DNA from: Agapanthus africanus
Lineage: Eukaryota; Streptophyta; Magnoliopsida; Asparagales; Amaryllidaceae
Reading direction: 5' to 3'
DNA: 64,000 nucleotides
Assembly: GCA_030015575.1 (NCBI GenBank)
Contig: JASDDO010000001.1
Coordinates: 518,253,772 to 518,317,771, forward strand
The position numbers were made by a program, and so were the translations under genes. Position 1 is the stretch's first letter. Each line of letters opens with the position of its first letter. This document shows positions 10,529 to 20,929 of this stretch, piece after piece. The notes under the pieces are model-generated. The model ran no database searches, was not told where the DNA came from, and saw only the letters and a program-made list of their open reading frames with translations.

Positions 10529-12456
10529 TTTATATATTCTTTATAATCCATACTACAGTTCCCAATCTCCCTACATATTATATATATATTTAACCCTATT
10601 AATACCCACGTCTATCTCTTCCCCTCTCCTATTCTCACCCCCTCTCCTATTCTCACCCCCTCATCTTCATTCTTTTCCCGCGCGCGAGCTCAAACCCACG
10701 CCGCGCCCTCGTCTGCCTCGCCGTTGCCCACGTTGCCGACCATTCTCGTCGGCCTCCCCTCACCACCAGCACCTCTTCTCTCCCCTGCACACCCTAACAC
10801 CAGATCACCAAACCCCAGTTCTTTCTTTTCTTCTTCTTCTTCTTCTTCTTTTGCTTTCTTGGATTCGCGTTTCCGGTCATCGCCGGAGCCGTGCCGTCAC
10901 CGACGATCCGAGCAACCCAGTGGACTTTCCCAACCAGCGTGGTCACTTTCTTGCTTTGTCCCGTCCTGTCCCGTGCGCGCGTGTGCATTGCGACATTTAC
11001 CAACATAGCACGCGGAGTACGCATCTCGTATTGAGATCCGATCAGGCAAGTTTACCTTGCTACATGCTATGATATATATTTCACATCCATATCAATAATA
11101 ATATTACATGTTTACTGCATCGTGCATCTCATGTTACAGTTTTACAGTTTTGATACCCGTTCGCATCCGGATTATTTATTACATATCTAGTCGCATGCAA
11201 GTTTATCTGGCTACATGCTACGTTATTATATTTGCATCCATATCAAAAATAATATTACATGTTCATTACATTATGCATCCATATTGCAGTTTACCGTTTT
11301 ACAACACCCGGTCATATCCGTGCTATATATTACATATTTAATTGCATGCTTGAACCTGATTGCTTCAAGTTACTGCTAGATTCATATACCATACTTACTA
11401 CAGTTGATTACGATTACCTATTTGTTACCTGTGCACTACCTGACTTGACCTGATACCATATTTGACACGACTTGATACATGTGCACCACCAGACATGACC
11501 TGATATATTACTACTTGACTGGATACCTGAGCCTGTTACTAATGCCGACAACCTTGACATGTTGTCCCTACGGACATTTCCTGTTGTCTATTCAGACAAA
11601 CATGTACCTGCTTGATTCTGTGTTGGCATTAGCTCCAGTTTTATCAATACCTGACTTGAACACATAACCTGGGGGTATGGGGAAATCAATGATGAAACCT
11701 GACTTGTAACTCGACAGTTCGATACCTTTACTGATCAGTCTTACGGACTAGGCCAGCCCCGAGATGATGCTGCTGACATCATTCATTTTTACATACTACA
11801 TTTTACTGCCTTGCGGCACGTCTCGGTTTCAGCCCGAGAATCTTGACCGTGGTTCCGGGCATCCACGGGATACTATTGAGTTACATCGACGATTCATCAA
11901 ATTGATTTCAAAGACTTGAGAGTAGTTAACCCAGTAGACCAGTTTAGATTACTCACTGCACGTCGCCTGTGCCTTTACCCTTCATTGCCCTTCTTTATGT
12001 TACTGTCATACGTTATTTACCGTTCATACTCGTACCTGCATGTCTTGTTACCTTCTGATTGTATTATTGTTGATATTATGACGCACTGACGTCTGGGTTT
12101 TGCATGGCCCAGATCCTTTACCTTTACTGCAGGCCGAGCAGGAGTATTTCAGTGAACAGGCCGAGCAGTGAGAACTTGTTAGTAGTTAGTTTATTTTTCC
12201 TTTCAGTATTTTCATTCCTGATGTGAGCCCGCATTATGGGACGTACATTCTAGTTTATTATTGTACTTGGATCTTTTGCTTCCGCATTTATTTCATGACT
12301 CTTTCATTCTGGCCTATGGACATGTATTAGATAGTTTATTACTGTTCTTGATTTCTCTAGACAGCCGTAATGTGACTGTGGATTCCTAGCCACAGGTAGC
12401 ATGGTTGGCTTTGTCACGTGCCGATCTTAGCGCACTCTGAGAAGCGGGGCGTGACA
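9658..12456 (+). mobile_element. Solo LTR of a Ty3/Gypsy chromovirus-like element, TSD TACAC
   Basis: This 2,799-bp segment begins TGTAACACCCTAG and ends GGGGCGTGACA, the usual termini of Tekay/Del-type Gypsy LTRs. A perfect 5-bp target duplication TACAC flanks it (9653-9657 and 12457-12461). There is no internal region, so it is a solo LTR left by LTR-LTR recombination. Inside are CT and TA microsatellites and a GC-rich stretch (about 10675-11000). The short open frames within it are not genes. Confidence 0.85.
10411..10526. repeat. (CT)n and (TA)n microsatellites inside the solo LTR
   Basis: A CT run at about 10411-10436 and an uninterrupted TA run at about 10491-10526. Confidence 0.9.
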
Positions 12457-13952
12457 TACACTTTCATATATGGTTCTTCTAGATTGAACTATTAAAGGAA
12501 TGAATTTATTATATTGTTAATGATTGATTTTGTTTGTGTATGAATTGACGGTGTTAAATTTGTTTTTATGTGTACATGATTTAACTATCTGATCCAAGTT
12601 CCTCTACTATGTCTCCAAACAGCAATGGGCGGAAGCTATGCTTTACACTTTCACAGTGTTTTTATTGTCACCTTTACTTATTAGATACAGATATATGGAT
12701 AGATTTTAACGAAATGTCTCTTGTTGAATTAGTGTAATCACTCCATACTACACAGAAGAAGTTAATTTTTCAGAAGAGGAACTTCATTCAAGTGAAGATG
12801 GCGCATCCATCCTATCCTACATGCAAAAGATATACCCAGGTATTTTTAAAGGCCGGGTTGGTACAAGCATAATATTTCCGTTTGTGCTTAGATGTGATGT
12901 GACAGAATGCTTATGTCAGGTTTATTTTTGGTCATATATACATATTCTCAAATGTAGATGGGGACTTCTGAAGTTGACGTTGTACTTATAGGGGACCCCG
13001 CCATGTGGAAAATTATTTGTTGTTTTATCTTTTGCTGCTTCCAGTGCTAGAAGTACGATTTGCTATAAGTATGATTTCATTCTTTTATTAATTTAGATGA
13101 GTGGAAGAATTTCTTGGAGCGGTTCAACTCAAAATTTTCAAATGATGAGCTAAGATATTGGGCTTCCTTTCGAGGACAAACACTGAGTCGCACAGGTTAG
13201 AGAAGAAATTTTAATAATTCTAGTTCGGCTACTACATTTTATTATGGGTGCTGTATATATGTAAAGTTTTATCTAGCATGTGAGATCTTGATTATTTTTG
13301 TTTTCCCTGCAATAGTTAGAGGAATGACGAATTATAGGAGAGCCTTGAAGTTGCAGGCATTTCTGGACATGACCAACAATCAAGGTGAATTGACTGACCT
13401 TATTGAATTTCTTTAAGTAAATAGTTGTCGCATTTCAAATATAGCGCTATTAGCTTAGAATACAATGTTTGCCACCATCTTATGTTGACTATTGTGTATT
13501 CCACTATTGATATATATTTTCTGGCAAGTGGAGCCTTTATTCACATATTGCATTTTCCCAAACTAGATATTCTTAGGGGACATGCTTCTCTTGAAAGAGG
13601 TCAGTACAAGAAGAATGACCAACAATCATTTTCAGCTCAACTGGATGCTCTAGTGGATATGAAATTCACTTACGTCGTCTCTTGTCAAGTGTTTGGAGAC
13701 TCACATGCTCAGGATATTATTGATCTGATGATAAGGTATGCTTTCACATTTGTGCATAATTATATATAGATGCATAGGGGGTTGAATATTTTTGTTATCT
13801 TTGAAATTACATATTGTTTCCTTTTTTAATTGTACTCAAGGTACCCATCTCTACGCGTCGCCTATATTGAAGAGAAAGAAGAAATAGTAGCTGATAAGCC
13901 TCACTACATTTATTCTTCAATCTTAATCAAGGCAGACAAAAATCTAGATGAG

Positions 13953-15031
13953 GTACTGGTCTTCATACCTCTTTTTTTTTGTGTCGATATCCATTTTTAT
14001 TTACTCGACTTGGCAAAGGGTTATCATCTATGTTGTTGTTAATGCTTTGATACCTATGACTCTTAGCACCATTTTCATTAATTGCCATCAACTTAGTGAT
14101 GAAAAGTCTCTTCATATATTATTTTTGCTTAATCTGAACTACATATTATTTTCCTTCACGATAGTGTCATCAAAGCATAGGCAACATACTGTTATCATGG
14201 AGTTAGCTTTGGTTTAACACCAGATGTTCTTTGAGTTCATGTTTTCGGATACACATCCTCATGTTTTATTGCACTTTCACATATTTTATTGTGTTGTTTA
14301 GCTCTCTTTGCTTAAAATGTCATCATCCCTTTCTGAAGTTAACCCCTTTGTCTTCTTTCATATAATACCCAAGTTGTCTCTTAAATCTTGTTGAATCTAA
14401 CTGAGAAATTTAGGAAAATAAAAAAAAAGAATTAAATAAAAATAAAACTTCTTGGACCATCTGTGTCCATATATTTATTATTTGGTTCTTGTTGAAAGTA
14501 AAAAAAAAAAAACCAAATGATGGGACTTGATAGTTCCATATTAGAAACAACAAAAGAAACACATGGGTATAAAATATAAAATGGGTCATACGTCAATAAG
14601 GCTTGAGTCTTATTGTTGGAACCCGCTTATATCAAATGCCCATATGTATTAAAAAAGCCCATGACTCTCAAAACTTTAAATACTCTAAATTCTAACATAG
14701 TATCTGAGCAAATGGCTCGATCCAAACCCAACTCGACAATACTACCAAGTGTTGTACTTTCCACGGGACAACCACACCAAAGAAAAAAGTGATGGTTCTT
14801 GTTGAAAGTAAATAAAAAAAAAACAAATGGTGGGACTTTAAAGATAGTATCATATTGGAAACAACAAAAGAAATACTCGTGTATAAAATATTAAATGGGT
14901 CACACCTCAACAAGGCTTGAGTCTTATTGTTGGAATCCACTTATATCAAAGGCCCATGTGTACCTATTAAAAAAAATCCCAACACTCCCTCAACTTTAAA
15001 TACTCAACTCAAACAGTTCTAATACCTGCAG
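13953..15031 (+). other. CALS8-like intron with a direct duplication
   Basis: The intron lies between exons ending KADKNLDE and starting EIYRIKLPGP. About half of it is the duplicated pair listed next; 13953-14480 shows nothing recognisable. Confidence 0.6.
14484..15009. repeat. Two direct copies of a ~215-bp sequence, offset about 309 bp
   Basis: Copy 1 starts at about 14484 and copy 2 at about 14793, both with GGTTCTTGTTGAAAGTAA and an A run. Both then contain GGGACTT, ATATTGGAAACAACAAAAGA-like text, AAATGGGTCA, AAGGCTTGAGTCTTATTGTT and GCCCATRTGTA, and end ACTTTAAATACTC. Divergence is visible throughout, so this is not a recent event. The structure could be remnants of an LTR pair or a tandem duplication. 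Confidence 0.75.
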
Positions 15032-15493
15032 GAGATATATCGCATTAAACTTCCCGGGCCGCCTATTATTGGAGAAGGGAAGCCTGAGAACCAAAACCAT
15101 GCGATTATTTTTACTCGTGGCGATGCCCTCCAAACAATTGACATGAACCAGGTATGTGCTGAATCCAATATTTTGATTGCATTTTATTTCTTCTGCTGCT
15201 TACCAGACATTAACTTTTATTATTATTATTATTATTTAATCTTTTTAGGACAACTACTTGGAGGAAGCCTTGAAGGTGAGAAATCTTCTTCAAGAATTTC
15301 TTAGACACTATGGGGAGCACCATCCGACCATACTTGGGCTTAGAGAGCATATATTCACTGGAAGGTTGTAGTTTACTTCCAGAAAATTATCACATTGACC
15401 ACCTCATCCAGAATTTGTAGAAATTTAAATCGTCTTGCTCTTGGCCCTTTTGGATGCAGTGTTTCCTCCCTTGCTGGGTTTATGCCATATCAA

Positions 15494-15496
15494 TAG
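15494..15496 (+). other. Premature TAG in CALS8-like exon
   Basis: The exon reads SVSSLAGFMPYQ, stop, SSFVTIGQRFLANPLR. Homologues have Glu after the Gln (QETSFVTIGQR), so a Glu codon has become TAG. The conserved Trp of SLAWFM is Gly here as well, which suggests relaxed constraint. Confidence 0.85.
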
Positions 15497-15782
15497 TCTA
15501 GCTTTGTCACCATTGGACAGAGGTTCCTTGCTAATCCCCTCAGGTAAGTCACTTCTGTGCTTGTACATGTGGCTGTGTCTAGATCTGGAGTTACAATAAA
15601 CTCACTATTGTTTCGGTACATGAAATGCATGTAAGATAAAAAATATTGAAATTAATTTTCTACAAAGATAAATTTAATCATATAAAATATATTTCTTAAT
15701 ACAAATTATTGTTGTTGAAGTGATTTGTAAAGATAACAGATACATATAGGTTTGAATTTTGAATGAGTGATGCAGATAGTTT

Positions 15783-16393
15783 AAATCATGGTTTGAAATC
15801 TCGGCCAATCCCAATTCAAGATGGCCGATTCCGATCCAAAAAACGATTCTCCAAAATGCGATGTTGATACCGTCCGATTCAGAGTTATATTAAGTTTACC
15901 ATTTGATTAGAACTAATTGTATTAATGAGTTAGTCGGTTTATTAATAGGTTATTGGTTTATGATTTATTTGGCATCATTAATTACTAAAAAAATATATCA
16001 AACATATTATAGTTATTTTTACCAAGCAACCATTTTACATGTTATCAATTACTAAAGAATTTATCAAATTGTGTATAGTTGCTATTACTATTTATTTAAA
16101 GAATTTCATCATTTAATTCTTTTTGGTCATTACTATAGAATATATAGAAAATAATATGGTTATTTTTACTAAGCATTAAAACAATCATTTTACACATCAA
16201 CAATTGCTAAAGAACTTGTCAAATTGTTTATAACTGCTGCTATTATTTATTTAAAGAATTTCATAATTTTTAATTTTTTTCATATGATATAGAATCCGAT
16301 ATTTCCAACCCGAGACGGCCAATACGGAAGAGTCTAATCCCAAAAGTGACCGCCCGATATGTGTACCGATACAGAGATTTTAAACCTTGGTTT
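15783..16393. mobile_element. TIR-type non-autonomous DNA element in a CALS8-like intron
   Basis: The left end AAATCATGGTTTGAAATCTC and the right end, on the other strand, AAACCAAGGTTTAAAATCTC are inverted repeats of about 20 bp. Sub-terminal GGCCGATTCCGATCC-like and CCGATATT or ACCGATAC motifs occur on both sides. The middle is AT-rich and carries a degenerate internal repeat (about 16005-16080 against 16165-16250). No transposase was seen. Confidence 0.5.
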
Positions 16394-16815
16394 GAGTTTT
16401 GAAGCGAAGAAATTTCTCCTTTTCTCTGCTAAAGATAAAAGTAGGACAGTTGGCACTTGACAGAACTTTTAAACAACCTCAAAATTGCAAACTCCCATAT
16501 ACAGGGTTTGCATTATACAAGTAAATATATCATGAGACTATGATTTATATTCTCAAGACCAAAATGAATCCAAGCTGTAAATTCTATAACGATATCAGTT
16601 TCATATTGCCCTTTACTTCACATTCCCTTGATATCTCAAGTTTTATTTTCATTATGGCCTTGATGGTCAAAGACTACAAATAAATTCTAGTTCTCAAACA
16701 GACACCTTCAGCTCATGCACTTGTCAATCTAATATCCAGGGTGCGGTTTCATTATGGACATGCGGATCTATTTGACAGGATATTTCACCTAACAAGAGGT
16801 GGCATAAGTAAAGCA

Positions 16816-16818
16816 TAA
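16816..16818 (+). other. Premature TAA in CALS8-like exon
   Basis: The frame reads HLTRGGISKA, stop, KIINLSEDVFA. Homologues have Ser at this place, and TCA to TAA is a single change. The flanking residues and both splice sites are normal. Confidence 0.85.
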
Positions 16819-18391
16819 AAAATTATCAACTTGAGCGAGGATGTTTTTGCAGGTACAGATGGGTCCTTTTTGTTATTTGGTTACATTTATCATTTTCTTA
16901 TTGGTCTAACTTTGTACAGGATTCAATTCTACATTACGCCAAGGATATGTAACCTACAGTGAGTACATGCAAGTTGGGAAAGGTCGTGATGTCGGTCTTA
17001 ACCAGATATCTAAGTTTGAGGCTAAAGTAGCCAATGGAAACAGTGAACAGACGCTCAGCCGTGATATGTACCGCCTTGGACGTCGGTTTGACTTTTTCCG
17101 AATGTTGTCTTGCTATTTTACAACTGTCGGATTTTACTTCAATAGCCTGGTATGCGATATCAGTTTCGTATTCATATTTACATCATGGTTCTGTTAAATT
17201 TCAGATCGCTTGTAACCTAAAACTATCTAACCCTTTGGTTCTCTGTGTTGGAACTTTTGATCCAAAATTTCAAACTGTTTCGTTTCAAAACTGTAGATTT
17301 AGCGTTCCGAATAATACTAATATGAACATGTTCTTAGTTATATTTACACAAAAAGTTAACTCTTTAAATTTTGTAATAGCTATATCCCAACTAGCAATTA
17401 CGGCTTGGATTCATTGCATAATTATAGAAAGTAGTCATTCAAGTATTTAAAAATCTCTGGTAATAGTAGTTTAGATTTTGAAAATAAGCATTTGTTCCAT
17501 TACATATCGCACTCATTCCATCTCAATGTTCCAAAGAAGCGTGCCCTTTATATTACCTCATTCCATACCTATTACCAGACCATGTTCTCGTTCTCATTCA
17601 GCCTAACATCACATCCCGCATATTAGGCAACTTTGGGTCTAATATTGTGGGCGCACATGTTGCAAATTTTGCAGATATCAGTACTCGGAGTTTATGTTTA
17701 CCTATATGGGCAGCTATACCTCGTCCTTAGTGGCGTGGAGAGGGCGTTGCTTAAGGAGGCTCGAATGCTCAACATCAAATCTCTCGAAACAGCTCTCGCC
17801 TCGCAGTCTTTCCTCCAACTTGGGCTTCTAACAGGACTTCCCATGATAATGGAACTTGGTCTTGAAAAAGGATTTCGATTAGCTTCAAGTGATTTTATTC
17901 TCATGCAACTGCAATTGGCTTCTGTATTCTTCACATTCTCCCTTGGAACAAAAGCTCATTACTTCGGTCGAACTCTCCTTCATGGTGGTGCCAAGTACAG
18001 ACCTACGGGACGAAAATTCGTGGTCTTTCATGCAAGTTTCACTGAGAATTATCAGCTATACTCCCGAAGCCACTTTGTTAAGGGATTTGAATTGCTTTTT
18101 TTACTAGTTATTTACAGTCTATTTAGAAAATCTTATGAGAGCAGTATGGCATATATGATGATCACATATTCGATATGGTTTATGGCCATAACTTGGCTCT
18201 GTGCACCATTTCTATTTAATCCTTCAGGGTTTGCTTGGAGGAGGATCGTTGAGGATTGGGCTGATTGGTTTATATGGATGAATAATGAAGGAGGGATCGG
18301 AGTACAGCCGGAAAAGAGTTGGGAATCTTGGTGGAATTTTGAGTATGCCCATCTTGGTTACTCGGGACTTCCTTCGAGGATTCTTGAGATT

Positions 18392-18404
18392 ATTCTCTCT
18401 TCGC
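18392..18404 (+). other. 2-nt deletion causing a frameshift in CALS8-like exon
   Basis: Up to ILEIILS the reading is in one frame; from LRFFIYQYGLVYHLDI onward it is in another. The junction lies in a CT-rich run (ATTCTCTCTTCGC). Two missing bases in a CT dinucleotide run restore the alignment, and the exon length is 2 nt short of a multiple of three. Confidence 0.8.
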
Positions 18405-18603
18405 TTTTTCATTTACCAGTATGGGCTAGTCTATCACCTTGATATATCACAAGAAAGCAAGAATATTGTTGTTTATGTTCTCTCTTGGTCCGTGATCATT
18501 GCTATCTTTCTTTTGGTTAAGGTATTTTCCTCCATTGCACTACTTGGGTTATTATCTAGACTAAATAGTAGTGTAGCAGGATATCGCTCTCTTTTAAAAG
18601 CTG

Positions 18604-18606
<3 letters not shown>

Positions 18607-18673
<67 letters not shown>
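18607..18673. repeat. Compound (CT)n(TA)n microsatellite in an intron
   Basis: A CT run passes directly into a TA run about 85 bp after the donor at 18522. The same intron has a G run near 18770. Confidence 0.95.
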
Positions 18674-18675
<2 letters not shown>

Positions 18676-19903
18676 TCATTTGCAAAATTTTTATTTCCAA
18701 AATACTTCTTATTTTAAGCAATAAATATGCAATGTTTTTTTTCTTTTAGGGGTGGCGCACGGGGCGAGGGGGGGGGGGATAGGGGTATCTTGGGCTAAAA
18801 AAGTTGCACAGACGGATAAAAAAATAGCAGCTGTTTTAGTAGAGATCAAGTGAAACATTTGAAAAATACTATACATGCAAATCGAGGGTGCCGATTATCT
18901 ATCTCCGTTTATACTTATTATGCGTATCTTCGTTTATAGGTGGTAAATGAGGGGAGAAAGCGGCTCAGTGTAAATTACCACCCCATCTTCAGGCTTTTTA
19001 AGCTTGTGGTCTTTTTTGGTGTGTTATCTGGCATTATTACTCTTTCATGCATCTACCAACTCTCTGTGAGAGACTTAATTATATGTTGCCTTGCATTTCT
19101 ACCGACGGGTTGGGGGCTGTTATCAGTAAGTACAGATGCACATCAAATCTAACAAATTTCTAATTTTCCAAGTATTTTCCAGATTGTTATTTTGAATTCT
19201 ATTTCTTTTTCTCAGGTTGCACAAGCTCTGCGCCCAAAGATCGAAGAATATAGTCTATGGGACTCTGTTCAAATTATAGCACAAGCATACGATTATGGAA
19301 TGGGCTGCTTGCTTTTTGCGCCAATAGCAGCACTGGCGTGGATGCCTGTAATTTCCGCAATTCAAACACGCGTTCTTTTTAACCAGGCTTTTAGAAGGCA
19401 ATTGCAAATTCAGCCTATACTTCCTGGCAAAAGTAAGAAAAGATAATGTAAACACAGTTTATGGTTGAGCCTTGTTATTTTCTCAAAAAGCAAGCCTTTT
19501 TTGTGCTTCATCTTGTGTTTTCTGTTTCGAGTTATGTCGGGAATTGTTTCGTATTTATGGTTGCCTCCAGAATTCAGATCAGTAGTGGAGATTCTTGTTG
19601 CTATCTGATTTGCAAGGAATTTTGTTTTTGCATGATTATACTATGATGCACTAGATGTAGCAGATAAAACATTATTAGTTTCAAGATTCATGTGAGAGAG
19701 ATGAAGAGATGGAGGATGAACAAAATTAACCCCCAGATCAAGTTCGAATTAGCATTCCCCATAATTATCATTTTATTAAGAGGATGTTTGGTTCATTGCC
19801 ATGGAATCATCCCAGCTCCAAAAACATTTATTCAAATGCGGCATCGGCCTTGTTAACAGTTAAAAATAGTTGCATGTATTTATGAATGGTTTCCAGTAGC
19901 ATG

Positions 19904-20120
19904 AATTGCACTATATACCCTTGTAGTTTGCTCAGTGTAGCGCTTATTACCCCCACTAGTAATTGATTTGCAGAAACACCCCTCTTTTCATCGATGAAAG
20001 CCTTTAAAAACGGTCAAATGTAATATGTGCTTTTAAGCTGTTTAGAGTTGAATTTGGCTTTTTTTACTGGATTAACTTGGTTTGTGCTAATAAACTACTC
20101 GAAGGGGTATAAGTGCAATC
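19904..20120. mobile_element. Small MITE-like inverted-repeat element
   Basis: The left end reads AATTGCACTATATACCCTTG and then TAGTTT. The right end on the other strand reads GATTGCACTTATACCCCTTC and then GAGTAGTTT. The inverted ends span about 27 bp around a ~217-bp element. No clear target duplication was found. Confidence 0.45.
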
Positions 20121-20737
20121 TGAGGTAAATTACAGGCGCCTATTGTGCATTTAACCTTTTTGAGAATAAAAGACAACTAAATTGATGAGACTAGCATCCA
20201 CATTTTGCCTTACAAAAAGCCATTGCTGCAGTCATGTCTTGCTGCTAAACAATTTTTAGCTACTGTTGCACAACATTTCACCCAATCTGCTTCTTGCACA
20301 AACACAGGAAAAAAAATTTGATGGCAGCAACTACCGTTGCAGCTCCATTTTCATCCAAAATAGCTACTGACAAATGAATATTGACATAAGCTTATTTTCG
20401 TATGTACTCTGAAACTGACACACCAAAACTCTCATGTATAAATATTTGAACAGGTCCTTTTTTCTCGGTCATTTGCATTTACAATGCAATAACGGAAAAT
20501 TTTGGCCCGTCCACACGGCAGGTTTGTCTAACTTTCAAGATTACATAATAGCCACGGAAACCCAAAATGTATTGCCAGCCATACACAGCGTCAAATTTGA
20601 TAGGCAATTGGAAAATTAATGCAGTGAGCAATCGATCAATTAAATTGCATGGGCCCTGTGACAATATAGCCCTCAAAAGAATTTTGGCCACTACTGCATT
20701 CTAGAGGAATACCTAACAGATACAGCATAACAATAGT

Positions 20738-20929
20738 AGTAAATTACACTAAAATACCCTCAACTATCATATTTTTTACACTAAAATACCTTAAACTATG
20801 GTATATTAAGGGGTTCGTTTCACTAAAATACCTCCAAATGTAGCACATAAGGTATTTTACTGTAATAAAAATGCTATAAGCTATTTTGGTGAACAGCAGA
20901 AGTCCGAGGATATTTCAGTGTAATTTACT
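20738..20929. mobile_element. Small MITE with AGTAAATTACACTRAAATA termini
   Basis: The left end AGTAAATTACACTAAAATAC and the right end on the other strand AGTAAATTACACTGAAATAT are inverted repeats. The 192-bp interior carries further ACACTAAAATACC copies (for example at about 20779). No clear TSD was found. Confidence 0.6.

Larger units (their letters stand above)
6864..12732 (+). other. 5.9-kb CALS8-like intron full of repeats
   Basis: This intron separates the exons MLSF and SVITPYY, which join in frame. It holds a CT/GT microsatellite, a foldback element and a solo LTR, described separately. The remaining parts (about 8114-9652 and 12462-12732) are AT-rich with no gene or repeat that I recognise. 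Confidence 0.7.
2039..19446 (+). pseudogene. CALS8: Callose synthase 8-like gene (GT48 1,3-beta-glucan synthase), 3' part, with premature stops
   Basis: Callose synthases are plasma-membrane multi-pass enzymes that make 1,3-beta-glucan from UDP-glucose. Arabidopsis CALS8 is known for callose at plasmodesmata under oxidative stress. Twenty-seven exons encode about 1,380 residues, matching roughly the last 70% of the usual ~1,970. Recognisable blocks include FMDTQIWYSIFCTIFGG, MDIPSNLEARRRISFF, QNHAIIFTRGDALQTIDMNQ, VGKGRDVGLNQISKFEAKVA, AHYFGRTLLHGGAKYRPTG and the C-terminal LFNQAFRRQLQIQPILPGKS. That tail and the AYDYGMG block favour CALS8 over CALS1-7, judged from memory of the family. All introns have GT-AG ends and compatible phases. 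However, the frame is broken by TGA at 2362, TAG at 15494, TAA at 16816 and a 2-nt loss near 18400, and a conserved Trp is Gly beside the TAG. No functional full-length product is expected. The 5' exons lie outside the window. Confidence 0.82.
12733..19446 (+). pseudogene. CALS8: CALS8-like exon group 2 (13 exons, catalytic domain and C-terminal TM block)
   Basis: Exons: 12733-12839, 13097-13195, 13316-13384, 13567-13735, 13841-13952, 15032-15151, 15249-15364, 15460-15543, 16740-16852, 16920-17149, 17675-18521, 18940-19125 and 19216-19446 (ends in TAA). They encode the conserved GT48 core: WASFRGQTLSRTVRGM, QLDALVDMKFTYVVSCQ, YRIKLPGPPIIGEGKPENQN, NLLQEFLRHY, TILGLREHIFTG and EQTLSRDMYRLGRRFDFFRM. 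The C-terminal membrane region follows (SWESWW, then FFIYQYGLVYHLDI after the frameshift). Exon lengths keep phase everywhere except 17675-18521, whose 847 nt is 2 nt short of a multiple of three. Two stops lie in exons 15460-15543 and 16740-16852. Confidence 0.85.

Noticed and set aside
10724-11072. Ser/Pro-rich open frames
   Set aside because: Inside the GC-rich part of the solo LTR; simple CTT repeat and no family match.
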